DNA from: Sphingobacterium griseoflavum
Lineage (GTDB): Bacteria; Bacteroidota; Bacteroidia; Sphingobacteriales; Sphingobacteriaceae
Assembly: GCF_014653155.1 (NCBI RefSeq)
Contig: NZ_BNAF01000007.1
Location: 186,001-250,000 of the forward strand
Direction of reading: 5' to 3'
Length of the DNA: 64,000 bases
In this document: positions 53,652 to 62,253 of the stretch, piece by piece
Layout: the number at the start of each line of letters is the position of its first letter
How positions within the stretch are numbered: the first letter of the stretch is position 1
Made by a program: the position numbers and the translations under genes
The notes under the pieces: generated by a model
Told to the model about the DNA's origin: nothing
Database searches by the model: none
The model's input: only the letters and a program-made list of their open reading frames with translations

Positions 53652-54774
53652 TGTGTTCCTGATCGTCATGACCATCGTGTATACGTTTTTAGTGCTGTAT
53701 ATGCGAAGGGGTTGGAACCGTATTCCTGCGTTCACACCGGAGTCTGCCGGACATATCTTCAAGCGTAAGGTATCTGTATTGATCGCGGCACGGAATGAAG
53801 AAGAAAATATTGCACGTACGCTTGATTGTATGGTCTCTCAAGATTTCCCCAAAGAGTACATGGAAATTATTATTGTAGATGATCATTCTACAGATGCTAC
53901 CGCGGATATCGTCCATGCTTATCGTGATCGAGGGGTGAAATTGATCCGGCTGCAGGAAGGTGATACATTAAATTCCTATAAGAAATTGGCGATAAGTCGC
54001 GCCATAGCGGCCGCGACTGGAGAAATTATCGTAACAACGGACGCGGATTGCCGGATGGGGGTGCACTGGCTCTCGACCGTTATCGCCTATTTCGAAAGAA
54101 CGAATGCCATGATGCTCTCTTCCCCTGTCGTATATTCGGAAGAAAAAAGCTATTTTGAAAAGCTGCAGACATTAGAGTTTCTGTATCTTATTGGTCTAGG
54201 CGCGGCAGGTATTGGCAATGGAAAACCGACAACTTGCAACGGGGCAAATTTAGCCTATCGACGGGATGTTTTTTATGCAATGGGTGGTTTCAGTGGTATT
54301 GATGATCTTGCTTCGGGGGATGACGAGCTTTTCCTGCACAAAGTAGCGGAACGCCACGCCGATAAGATCCGTTTTTGCAAGTCGACAGATGTTGTGGTAT
54401 ATACGGATGCAAAGCCGACTTTGGCTGGATTTATTAGCCAGCGTCGGCGTTGGGCTTCCAAGAGTACCAAATATAGGGACAAGCGGGTGGTTCTGCTTGG
54501 TGTAAGTGTTTGGCTCTTCAACCTGGCGTTGCTAGCAAGTGCCATACATTTTTTTCTAGACCTACCCAACTTACATGTGCTGTTTTTAGTTGCTTTTGGG
54601 CTGAAGGTCATAGCCGAATTGGCTTTTATTTACCCGCTTTGTGCATTCGCACGTCGTCGGACATTGCTCTTTAGTCTGCCCTTTTTGTCATTTGTCCATT
54701 CCTTGTACCTCATTTATATTGGCATTGCCGGTAACGTCGGAAAATACAATTGGAAAGATAGAAAGGTCAATTAG
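53629..54774 (+). CDS. Membrane glycosyltransferase, family 2
   Basis: The 381-residue GT-A enzyme has an N-terminal membrane segment, the catalytic core VSVLIAARNEEENIARTL, IIVDDHSTDAT, TTDADCR (DxD-like) and QRRRW (the QxxRW acceptor motif of processive GT2 enzymes), and about three C-terminal membrane segments. It probably transfers sugar to a lipid or polysaccharide at the inner membrane. An ATG at 53620 is also in frame. The gene starts within the end of the flippase-like gene (23-bp overlap) and overlaps the acyltransferase gene by 4 bp at its end. Confidence 0.88.
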   Translation: MSIATSLDVFLIVMTIVYTFLVLYMRRGWNRIPAFTPESAGHIFKRKVSVLIAARNEEENIARTLDCMVSQDFPKEYMEIIIVDDHSTDATADIVHAYRDRGVKLIRLQEGDTLNSYKKLAISRAIAAATGEIIVTTDADCRMGVHWLSTVIAYFERTNAMMLSSPVVYSEEKSYFEKLQTLEFLYLIGLGAAGIGNGKPTTCNGANLAYRRDVFYAMGGFSGIDDLASGDDELFLHKVAERHADKIRFCKSTDVVVYTDAKPTLAGFISQRRRWASKSTKYRDKRVVLLGVSVWLFNLALLASAIHFFLDLPNLHVLFLVAFGLKVIAELAFIYPLCAFARRRTLLFSLPFLSFVHSLYLIYIGIAGNVGKYNWKDRKVN

Positions 54775-55511
54775 TTGCCTTCCACCTTTTTCTTGATAAT
54801 CTCTTCCACTTTTTTTACGACTTCTTCTGCATTCATACCTGTGGTGTCGATAGGATCTAGTACCTCCCAACTCATGGATGTAAATGGTCTTAAGGGGAAC
54901 ATTCCATATTCAACCATTCGATAGGATCCGTTGATGGCGATAGGGACAACCAATGCATCTGGAACTTTTTTTAACAACGTGGCAATGCCTCCTATAGAGA
55001 AAGGCTTCATCTTACCCGTTTTGGTGCGTGTGCCCTCCGGAAATATGAAGGTGGACCAACCCTTAGCTTTCATGTTCATTGCTAATTTTAGTATTTCCGA
55101 TATAGATTGCTTCGGGTCCTTGCGATCAATATTTGCAGCTCCGCCGTGGAGCAGATTGAACGATATGCTGGGGATGCCTGCCTGAGCCAATTCTATTTTA
55201 GAAATGAACTTTCCATGAAACCTCCTTAAAAAGAAAATCAAAGGGGGGATATCGAAGGTGCTCTGATGGTTTGCAACAAATATAACTGGTCTGCCCGTCG
55301 GAATAGTTTCGTTGTCAATAAAAGAGGTACGGTTAAATAAGGTATAGTTGCAAGCCACAAGCAAACCGTTTAACATATCTACACTTTTTTTATGCGCTTG
55401 GTAACCGCCCAGTTTTAGACATAACCATTGTATGGGATGAAATAAGATAAGCGACAGCGAAAAACTGAAATAAAAAATGGGGGTAAGTATAAATCCGATT
55501 AATTTTCTCAT
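54771..55511 (-). CDS. 1-acyl-glycerol-3-phosphate acyltransferase (PlsC family)
   Basis: The 246-residue protein has an N-terminal membrane helix and the acyltransferase motifs: NHQSTFD (HX4D, about residues 81-87) and FPEGTRTKTGKMKPF (about 146-160). It acylates lysophosphatidic acid or a related lipid in the inner membrane. It is convergent with the GT2 gene (4-bp overlap) and divergent from the hydrolase gene, within an envelope lipid neighbourhood. Confidence 0.92.
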   Translation of the reverse strand: MRKLIGFILTPIFYFSFSLSLILFHPIQWLCLKLGGYQAHKKSVDMLNGLLVACNYTLFNRTSFIDNETIPTGRPVIFVANHQSTFDIPPLIFFLRRFHGKFISKIELAQAGIPSISFNLLHGGAANIDRKDPKQSISEILKLAMNMKAKGWSTFIFPEGTRTKTGKMKPFSIGGIATLLKKVPDALVVPIAINGSYRMVEYGMFPLRPFTSMSWEVLDPIDTTGMNAEEVVKKVEEIIKKKVEGN

Positions 55512-55624
55512 GCTTAAAAATTTTGCAAATATACAATTATTACGGTGAAACTGCAGGGCTCTTCAATATGTCCTGTTACGGAATGTTCCTAAAATTGGTC
55601 GACATTTTGCTATCTAAAGCAATA

Positions 55625-55632
55625 TAGATTTG
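55625..55632 (+). promoter_or_regulatory. -7-like element abutting the hydrolase start
   Basis: TAGATTTG (TAnnTTTG) ends 6 nt before the ATG at 55639; TTTG at 55606-55609 is 15 nt upstream, shorter than usual. Supports a very short leader. Confidence 0.45.
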
Positions 55633-55638
55633 ATTTTG

Positions 55639-56991
55639 ATGAGGCATTTTTTAGTATCGTTAGTTTTGATGTTCCAATCCTGCTTAGGTTTTGCTCAGGG
55701 CATGGAGGGCAGCTGGAAAGGATTGTTGTCCATTCAAGGAGCAACACTGCCGATCGTTTTCCATATCAAGAAGAATGACATGGGCGAATGGTCAGGTGAG
55801 ATGCAGCGTGCTAGACAACCGACGTCGAAATTGATTTTTGACAAAGTGCTTGTGCAGCATGATTCGTTATATGTGAGGGCTTCCGCTATCGAGTTCTTTT
55901 TTCGGGGAAAGCTTGCCGCTGGAAAACTACGAGGCGTTGTTCAACAGCAAAATAAACGGTTGCCACTGGTTTTGGAGCCTTTTGAACCAGCAATTCAACG
56001 GCGTCCCCAATTGCCGCAGCCGCCTTACCCATATGATACTTTGGACGTATCTTTCGGCAACGGATTCGACGCGGTGCAGCTGGCGGGTACGCTATCGTTC
56101 CCTAAAGCGCACGGCAAACATCCGGCAGTAGTGCTGATTACCGGAAGTGGTCCACAAGACCGGAATGAAACGATGGAGGGGCACCAGCCCTTTAAGCTGA
56201 TTGCAGACTACCTCACCAAAAAAGGTGTCGTTGTGTTACGTTACGATGAGCGGGGCGTTGGCAAGTCGACAGGCAACTATGTGCAGAGTACCATAGGCGA
56301 TTTCAGCAGAGACGCACTAGGAGCATTAAGCTTTGTAAAAAAGCAAAAGCAAGTAGATTCCTCTCGTGTAGGGATCATTGGGCATAGCGAGGGCGGGCTG
56401 ATCGCTGCTCTGTTGGCTGGACAAAGAGCGGAGAACATTGACTTCATCGCCTTGCTGGCCCCGCCGGCTATCCCTATCGATTCGTTGATGCTACTGCAAG
56501 CCTATGAGTTGGGACGCATACAAGGAATGAATGACAAACAGCTAGAGCAGGCTAAAGCGATAAACAGGCGTAATTTTGCCATCGTCAAAGGACAGCTGTC
56601 CGACCAGCAGGCATATACGGAAATTATAGCGAATGTTTCGCTCATTTTGGGGCATTTGACAGCTTCGCAAGAAGACGAATTCAAAATGATGCTGCTGCCA
56701 AGTTACCGCTATTTTATGCGTATTGATCCCGTTCCGTTTATCGAAAAAATAGACGTGCCGGTCTTTGCAGCTTTTGGTACCAAAGATTTACAGGTACCCT
56801 TTGCGCCAAATCTAGAAAGCCTGACCGATCACCTTCCCAACCGAAAGGATCATTTTCTGAAAGCCTATGAGGGATTGAACCATCTTTTCCAACAGGCTAA
56901 GACAGGGTCGCCACAGGAGTATGCGGAAATTGAAGAAACTTTCAACGAGCAGGTACTCCATGATTTGTCTGATTGGATCAATGAACGATGA
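55639..56991 (+). CDS. Exported alpha/beta hydrolase
   Basis: The 450-residue protein has a signal peptide (MRHFLVSLVLMFQSCLGFAQ), a beta-sandwich-like N-terminal region (about 25-125) and an alpha/beta-hydrolase domain with GSGPQDRNET (oxyanion region), GHSEGG (nucleophile Ser) and a late YEGLNHLF (catalytic His). Family members act on esters or amides; substrate unknown. The frame is open nine bases further to a TTG, but TAGATTTG (55625-55632) lies 6 nt before the ATG, so the mRNA probably begins next to it. Confidence 0.85.
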   Translation: MRHFLVSLVLMFQSCLGFAQGMEGSWKGLLSIQGATLPIVFHIKKNDMGEWSGEMQRARQPTSKLIFDKVLVQHDSLYVRASAIEFFFRGKLAAGKLRGVVQQQNKRLPLVLEPFEPAIQRRPQLPQPPYPYDTLDVSFGNGFDAVQLAGTLSFPKAHGKHPAVVLITGSGPQDRNETMEGHQPFKLIADYLTKKGVVVLRYDERGVGKSTGNYVQSTIGDFSRDALGALSFVKKQKQVDSSRVGIIGHSEGGLIAALLAGQRAENIDFIALLAPPAIPIDSLMLLQAYELGRIQGMNDKQLEQAKAINRRNFAIVKGQLSDQQAYTEIIANVSLILGHLTASQEDEFKMMLLPSYRYFMRIDPVPFIEKIDVPVFAAFGTKDLQVPFAPNLESLTDHLPNRKDHFLKAYEGLNHLFQQAKTGSPQEYAEIEETFNEQVLHDLSDWINER

Positions 56992-57001
56992 TCCAATCAG
57001 A
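56968..57001. repeat. Perfect 13-bp inverted repeat at the hydrolase stop codon
   Basis: TCTGATTGGATCA (56968-56980) is complementary to TGATCCAATCAGA (56989-57001) around an 8-nt loop; the stop TGA is the first three bases of the right arm. No T-run follows on either strand. It lies between convergent genes and may act as a transcript 3' structure. Confidence 0.75.
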
Positions 57002-57024
57002 CGGATTGGGGCGTATGCACCGTG

Positions 57025-57735
57025 TTATGGCGTGTTTGTGGCTACGGGCAGTATTTTTCCGTTATAATATTTGTGTCCGTTTTGTGCAAATTCGGCCACA
57101 TAGCGGCCCATTTCAAAGGCTAGCACAGCTGCTTCTGCACCGGGAAAGGCGGCTTCAAACATTTCCGTTTGTGCCGAGCCCAATGCTAAACAGTTTACTT
57201 TTATTCCCTGCGGCTTGAGCTCTTCTGCTAAGCATTCGGTCAGAATGCTCAATGCTCCTTTGCTGGCCGAATAGGCAGACAAGCCACTAAACTTGGAAGA
57301 TCCCTGGTATCCCCCCATGCTGCCGATATTGACGATATGGCTCCCTTCGTGCATGTAGGGAACAAGGTGCTGGATCATGTTTACCTGACCCAATAAGTTT
57401 GTTTGAAAAACCTGTGCAAAATCCTGCAAACTAGTTTCCAGAAAAGGCTTATTGATCAGTAAACCCGCGTTATTGATAAGGATGTCTATTTTGTCAAACT
57501 TGGAGGTGATGAAGGGTATTAATGCATCGGGATAATTGTCGTAAGCGATATCAAATTGTGCTGGATACAGCTTGCCGCCATCGTGGTTGAGGGATGTTGC
57601 TATCTCGTGCAGTTTTCTCAGCTTATCTGCCGAACGTGCCAGCGCGATTACCTTGTTTGCTTTGTTTGCCGTTAAATCCAGTACGGCTTCAAAACCAATG
57701 CCGCTACTGGCACCGGTGATAACGATATTTGCCAT
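57025..57735 (-). CDS. Short-chain dehydrogenase/reductase
   Basis: The 236-residue Rossmann oxidoreductase has the SDR motifs: TGASSGIG (cofactor), NNAGLL, and the catalytic Ser/Tyr/Lys with YSASKGAL (Tyr about 151, Lys 155). Substrate unknown. It is the last gene of a three-gene minus-strand unit, 5 nt after the flippase-like gene. Confidence 0.92.
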   Translation of the reverse strand: MANIVITGASSGIGFEAVLDLTANKANKVIALARSADKLRKLHEIATSLNHDGGKLYPAQFDIAYDNYPDALIPFITSKFDKIDILINNAGLLINKPFLETSLQDFAQVFQTNLLGQVNMIQHLVPYMHEGSHIVNIGSMGGYQGSSKFSGLSAYSASKGALSILTECLAEELKPQGIKVNCLALGSAQTEMFEAAFPGAEAAVLAFEMGRYVAEFAQNGHKYYNGKILPVATNTP

Positions 57736-57740
57736 GGTTC

Positions 57741-58655
57741 TTATTCTTCTTTTTCTAATTCTTGCTCGACCTCATTGGCCGTAGGCAGTTTGTTGGCTCC
57801 GAGCCGCTGCGGCCGGAAGATATAATAAATGCCCGAGGATGCCACCGTGAGCGAAATCATGTAAAAAATTAAGCTGATGAGTACGGCAAGGTGCCCATCT
57901 AATTGAAAATATTCTGCACCAAACGTCATTAAAGATTCGCGTAGCCCTACACCGCCGAGTATGGAAGGCACAATTGCGACAAGTGATGACAGTAAAAATA
58001 AAAGCAGATAGGGCGAAAATTTGCCGCCAAAATTAAGGGCGTATAAGATGCTGATGGCGCTCAGCGTTTGTAGGCCTTGCACAGCCAGCGCTTTCAGATG
58101 CGTAATGACAAACTTCGATAGGAATGGCTTGAAAAATAGCTTAAGGAAGTATATATAAGTAACCGTACCTATGGATAAAAGGCTTATCGTAAAGCTGTTA
58201 GGAATGGCGAGACGTGGCATGAAAATAACCAGGCATCCCGTTATCATACTGAGCGCCCATAGTCCACTCAGTCGATCGAAGAAAACTGCGCTCAATACTT
58301 GTCGCCCCTTTATGGGATAATTCTTTTTCAGGAAATAGATCTTGTAGCCATCGCCACCAATACCTCCTGGGAGAAAGAAGTTATAGAGCAAGCCCAACTG
58401 GTAAAGGCGGAAATTGTAACGTTCGCTGAGGTTCAGGCCGATGACGGATAAAAAGCTTTTCAATCTAGAAGATGCTACCACTTGCGAGCAGGTATAGCAT
58501 AATAAAGCCGCAAACAAATAGATGTAATTACAGTTTTGGAGTGCGTCTCGCAAATCTTGGAAGGAGATTTTATTCGAAACCCAATAAAGCGCGCTAAGGG
58601 TAATGAGGACTTTACCTATATTTTTGAGGATGGACCAATAGCTTTTTTTGTTCAT
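57741..58655 (-). CDS. LPG-synthase-TM / flippase-like membrane protein (second copy)
   Basis: The 304-residue inner-membrane protein has about 7-8 hydrophobic segments and family blocks: SSRLKSFLSVIGLNLSERYNFRLYQLGLLYNFFLPGGIGGDGYKIYFLK, VVAIVPSILGGVGLRESLMTFGAEY. It belongs to the same UPF0104/LPG-synthase-TM class as the protein at 52677-53651, but sequence similarity between them appears limited. It is paired with the SDR gene 5 nt downstream and lies 37 nt after a small membrane protein gene. Confidence 0.86.
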   Translation of the reverse strand: MNKKSYWSILKNIGKVLITLSALYWVSNKISFQDLRDALQNCNYIYLFAALLCYTCSQVVASSRLKSFLSVIGLNLSERYNFRLYQLGLLYNFFLPGGIGGDGYKIYFLKKNYPIKGRQVLSAVFFDRLSGLWALSMITGCLVIFMPRLAIPNSFTISLLSIGTVTYIYFLKLFFKPFLSKFVITHLKALAVQGLQTLSAISILYALNFGGKFSPYLLLFLLSSLVAIVPSILGGVGLRESLMTFGAEYFQLDGHLAVLISLIFYMISLTVASSGIYYIFRPQRLGANKLPTANEVEQELEKEE

Positions 58656-58692
58656 GAATGCTGCTTCGTATGATATGGCGGATTAAGTTCAA

Positions 58693-59010
58693 CTAATTAA
58701 AAATGGACAGTACTTTTATGGAAAACATAATCAGGTAAAGACAAAGGAAAATCCCGGATAGGGCCAATAGCCAGTTCCATTCCAATTTAGCGTATTTTTC
58801 GCGAAGAACTGTGATGAGGAGTACTAGGAAGGATAGCAAGAGCAAGATGGGGGCTACGATGGACCACACATTCGTAAAGGATACCTGCGAAGCCATCGAC
58901 TTGGGGTGGGTAAAGTATAGGATAACGGGGAGCGCAATAAGGATCACCACTATACGAAGGACCGCTTTGGCGGCAATTTTGCTTATGGTATGATTTTTGG
59001 ATGAAGTCAT
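58693..59010 (-). CDS. Small membrane protein of unknown function
   Basis: The 105-residue product has three hydrophobic segments (about 16-30, 45-65, 75-95) separated by short charged stretches. No family recognised. It lies 37 nt upstream of the flippase-like gene on the same strand, so it is probably part of that unit, and it is divergent from the lipoprotein gene. It starts MTSSKNHTISKIAAK. Confidence 0.65.
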   Translation of the reverse strand: MTSSKNHTISKIAAKAVLRIVVILIALPVILYFTHPKSMASQVSFTNVWSIVAPILLLLSFLVLLITVLREKYAKLEWNWLLALSGIFLCLYLIMFSIKVLSIFN

Positions 59011-59022
59011 CAGCGCAATTTT

Positions 59023-59030
59023 TATATTTG
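59023..59030 (+). promoter_or_regulatory. -7-like element of the lipoprotein gene
   Basis: TATATTTG is a full TAnnTTTG match, 39 nt before the ATG. TTTG at 58996-58999 is 23 nt upstream, longer than optimal. Confidence 0.5.
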
Positions 59031-59068
59031 CGAATATACTTAAAAAATAAAAAACTAAATTTTACATT

Positions 59069-59632
59069 ATGCGAAAACATATCTTATCTGTATTTACCGT
59101 CGTGGCTATGGTGTTGGTGTTGGGCTCTTGTGGGGCGCAGAGAAAGTCTTCTGGTGGTGCTGGGACATCAACCTCGGTCGGTGCTGATGGTCCTTCAGCG
59201 TCACAGTGGCGAAGCGGTTTAAAAGGCAAGTGGGTTTTAAACGCGGTAGATAGGGAAGATATCCCTGCAGCATATACCATAAAGAATATATTCGATGAGG
59301 CGCCAGTAGACTGTTTTATCGGCAGTGTTTGGAATTTACCTGGAGGTAATTATCGCGGAAGCATTACATTCAATGCCTCCGGAACGCTTTGTGCGGATGG
59401 GGCGGTGCGTAATATCGTTTGGTCAGTGTATGATGGGAAAGCAGAAAATACACATCCTCAGTTCCAGTTTAAGAAGCTATATGCTGGAGAGAAAGCTGCA
59501 AACGTAACTTCTGGTTACCGATTAAACCTCTCTTACTCTGATGGACAGTCTTTGGTTATGCGTATGCCTATCCCGTTGGACAACGGCGGAACGGGCAACC
59601 TCGTGTTCAATTTTACGCGTATGCAACAATAA
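59069..59632 (+). CDS. Lipoprotein with lipocalin-like domain
   Basis: The 187-residue protein has a lipoprotein signal peptide with lipobox LGSC (lipidated Cys at about 21) and a Gly/Ser-rich spacer. The body begins LKGKWVLNAVDRED, like many lipocalin_4-type proteins, with aromatic residues in repeated strands, but the assignment is tentative. A terminator follows. Envelope location is inferred. Confidence 0.7.
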   Translation: MRKHILSVFTVVAMVLVLGSCGAQRKSSGGAGTSTSVGADGPSASQWRSGLKGKWVLNAVDREDIPAAYTIKNIFDEAPVDCFIGSVWNLPGGNYRGSITFNASGTLCADGAVRNIVWSVYDGKAENTHPQFQFKKLYAGEKAANVTSGYRLNLSYSDGQSLVMRMPIPLDNGGTGNLVFNFTRMQQ

Positions 59633-59643
59633 AAATGTTACGG

Positions 59644-59678
59644 AATAAAGCCACGCATTTGCGTGGCTTTATTTATTT
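59644..59678 (+). terminator. Intrinsic terminator after the lipoprotein gene
   Basis: AATAAAGCCACGC (59644-59656) pairs with GCGTGGCTTTATT (59661-59673) over an ATTT loop, with a T-rich tail. Confidence 0.92.
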
Positions 59679-59720
59679 CGCTTATTTTAAAGATAGGTAA
59701 GGGAAAAACGTAAATGTTTT

Positions 59721-59728
59721 TAAATTTG
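59721..59728 (+). promoter_or_regulatory. -7-like element of gmd
   Basis: TAAATTTG matches TAnnTTTG, 16 nt before the gmd ATG. No TTTG was seen at the expected upstream distance. Confidence 0.4.
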
Positions 59729-59744
59729 CGTATTATTTGAAATT

Positions 59745-60896
59745 ATGGATACAAATAAACCAAAGGTAGCTTTTGTAACGGGGATTACGGGGCAGGATGG
59801 CGCATACCTCGCAGAGTTTCTCCTTAAAAAGGGATACATCGTTCACGGACTGAAAAGACGGTCATCTTCTTTCAATACCGATAGGATTGACCATCTTTAC
59901 CAAGATCCGCACTTAAGCTCACGAAACTTTATACTGCATTACGGTGATCTCACCGATTCCACCAATATAATCCGTATTATCCAAGAGATTCGACCAGATG
60001 AAATCTATAACTTGGCGGCGCAATCACATGTGAAAGTGAGTTTCGATACGCCCGAGTATACGGCAAATGCCGATGGTATAGGAACACTGCGTATTTTGGA
60101 TGCGGTACGTCTGCTTGGTCTCGGGGCCAAGACACGCATTTACCAAGCTTCTACTTCTGAGCTTTATGGACTAGTACAAGCTGTGCCACAAAGCGAAACA
60201 ACGCCGTTTTATCCAAGAAGCCCTTACGCTGTAGCAAAGCTTTACGGTTATTGGATCACAGTCAATTATAGAGAGGCCTATAATATGTTCGCTTGTAACG
60301 GGATACTGTTTAACCATGAGAGTCCGGTTCGTGGAGAAACTTTTGTGACCCGAAAAATAACACGCGCAGTAGCAAAAATTGCTCTGGGGCTGCAAGACAA
60401 GCTTTTTCTAGGCAATCTGTCTGCCAGACGGGATTGGGGGCATGCAAAAGACTATGTAGAGGCCATGTGGTTGATTCTTCAACAAGAAAAGCCGGAAGAC
60501 TTTGTGATCGCGACAGGGGTGACGACTACGGTCCGAGATTTTGTGCGCATGGCCTTTGCGGAATTAGGCATAGAGGTTGAGTTTAGCGGTAAGGATGCTT
60601 TGGAGAAGGGTGTGATTATCGATCGGGATGAAGGGGTATTAAATCGTCTGGGAATCCCTGTTGAGAATATCAAATTAGGGCAAACGGTAGTCAAAGTTGA
60701 TCCGGCATATTTCAGGCCTACGGAGGTTGATCTATTGATTGGCGATCCTGCCAAAGCAAAGACGCAATTAGGATGGGAGCCGAAATTTACATTACCTATG
60801 CTTGTTGAAGATATGGTCGCTAGCGATCTACAACTAATGCGAAAGGAAGAATATCTTCGTAAGGGCGGATTTCAAAGTTTGAATTATTTTGAATAA
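59745..60896 (+). CDS. gmd: GDP-mannose 4,6-dehydratase
   Basis: The 383-residue SDR-type enzyme converts GDP-mannose to GDP-4-keto-6-deoxymannose, the precursor of GDP-fucose and related sugars. [19 protein letters not shown] binds [19 protein letters not shown] is diagnostic of Gmd; the catalytic [12 protein letters not shown] holds Tyr and Lys. GDP-fucose synthase (fcl) is not adjacent. Context with an envelope lipid and sugar block suggests a role in surface glycans. Confidence 0.96.
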   Translation: MDTNKPKVAFVTGITGQDGAYLAEFLLKKGYIVHGLKRRSSSFNTDRIDHLYQDPHLSSRNFILHYGDLTDSTNIIRIIQEIRPDEIYNLAAQSHVKVSFDTPEYTANADGIGTLRILDAVRLLGLGAKTRIYQASTSELYGLVQAVPQSETTPFYPRSPYAVAKLYGYWITVNYREAYNMFACNGILFNHESPVRGETFVTRKITRAVAKIALGLQDKLFLGNLSARRDWGHAKDYVEAMWLILQQEKPEDFVIATGVTTTVRDFVRMAFAELGIEVEFSGKDALEKGVIIDRDEGVLNRLGIPVENIKLGQTVVKVDPAYFRPTEVDLLIGDPAKAKTQLGWEPKFTLPMLVEDMVASDLQLMRKEEYLRKGGFQSLNYFE

Positions 60897-60996
60897 GCTA
60901 TTAATGTTCGTGTGATGCGCTATTTGGAACAATTTTTGTTTTTAACATTCATTGCTAGTAATTCGATTACTTTGCTCCACATACGTCTAGATAAAA

Positions 60997-61953
60997 ATGC
61001 ACAAGAAAGCGGATATTGAGAAGGTAGAGACATACAGTTCGGAGAGGAATGTTCAGGGCGACCCGATCAAGAAAAGTAATTCCAAGATTTATTTTTTCCT
61101 GATTGCAATTGCTGCGCTTTTGGCTACCAATTTATATTTCTATGTAAAATTCAAATCTTCGGGTGAAAAGCTGTACACGATGGCTATTCAAAAGCAGGAT
61201 TTACAGATAGAAATTGATCGTATAGAAGCTGAACTTGATAATTTGGTCAATCTCAAAAACGCAGAAATGGTAGATGCCAGTTTGGAAGATTCTGAAGCGA
61301 AAGCTCGAAAAGCAATCTCAGATTTACGCGTGAAATTGGAAGAACAGACTATTACCGAAGAAGATATCCTCCTTGCCCGCCAGGAAGTTACTAGGCTCAA
61401 GGGTGACGTATCCGATCTACGTGTCAACCTGAATGAACTGAAGGTTCGGAATGAGCTTTTAGAACGGGAAAATCTGGATCTCTTTAATAAAGTGGCATCC
61501 ACCGATAAAAAAATAACGGCGCTCTCAAAGGAAAATATCCAACTCAAGGATAAGGTTACGATCGCATCCGGATTGAAAGTTTCTAACATACATGTAAATG
61601 GCGTCTCGGTATCGAAAAAGGGAACGATAGAAATCGAGAGCCGGGCAAGACGTGTGGATCGTTTGCAGATTTTGTTTTCCATAGCGGATAACGCTTTAGC
61701 TAAAAACGGAAATAAGGAAATATTCGTACGTGTCGTGGATCCTTCTGGTAATCTCTTTGGGGATGCAAACAACTTCTTTTACGTACACGGAGAGAAACTG
61801 CAATACACATTCAAAGATGTGATTAACTTCACGAATAAAGGCGAAGAGTACCAATTCCTTTGGTCGTTAGACAAATTCAAAAAAGGCGCTTATACCGTAC
61901 TGCTGTACAATGACAATGCAATTATGGGACGTGCTGGAATTGTATTGAAATAA
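60997..61953 (+). CDS. Coiled-coil membrane protein of unknown function
   Basis: The 318-residue protein has a charged N-terminus, one transmembrane segment (IYFFLIAIAALLATNLYFYV, about 30-49), a long coiled coil (about residues 55-190, heptad Leu/Ile with Glu/Lys), and a C-terminal beta-rich domain (SNIHVNGVSVSKKGTIEIES, VVDPSGNLFG). Function unknown; similar proteins occur in Bacteroidota. It follows gmd by 100 nt in the same direction, in an envelope region, and may interact with surface or cell-wall structures. Confidence 0.75.
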   Translation: MHKKADIEKVETYSSERNVQGDPIKKSNSKIYFFLIAIAALLATNLYFYVKFKSSGEKLYTMAIQKQDLQIEIDRIEAELDNLVNLKNAEMVDASLEDSEAKARKAISDLRVKLEEQTITEEDILLARQEVTRLKGDVSDLRVNLNELKVRNELLERENLDLFNKVASTDKKITALSKENIQLKDKVTIASGLKVSNIHVNGVSVSKKGTIEIESRARRVDRLQILFSIADNALAKNGNKEIFVRVVDPSGNLFGDANNFFYVHGEKLQYTFKDVINFTNKGEEYQFLWSLDKFKKGAYTVLLYNDNAIMGRAGIVLK

Positions 61954-62253
61954 GTTACCAAACTTTCCCAATGTTGACGCTTAGCATTGGTCGACAAAAA
62001 AACTTCGATCCTTCCTGTAGTTCCGCTGTTATTCGTCGATTTACGGAATAGTAACATGCCGGAAAATAGTTCTGCGGTTGGAAACTCGCCTTCAAACCAA
62101 TGCATTTGATCATTATTTACGTTTCACCAATATCAACTGTTGAACTTGTCTGGACCGGGGCGTGCTACACATGTATCGTTCTACGCCATAGTTGAGCTTC
62201 ATATCTCTACATACCATGAGGTGCTTGTCGAGTTCTTAAAAAGCCCATGATGG
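61954..62253. other. Gap with doubtful small minus-strand ORFs
   Basis: No clear gene in this 300-nt gap. On the minus strand two open stretches could be small genes or remnants: 62113-62202 (29 codons, MKLNYGVERYM at start) and a frame from 62105 (MHWFEGEFPTAELF) whose first 50 codons lie in the gap before it runs antisense into the coiled-coil gene. A weak 6-bp hairpin (61968-61973 with 61985-61990) lies just after the coiled-coil stop. Confidence 0.3.

Noticed and set aside
59721..59728. Full promoter for gmd
   Set aside because: Only the TAnnTTTG half is present; kept as a low-confidence element, not a complete promoter.
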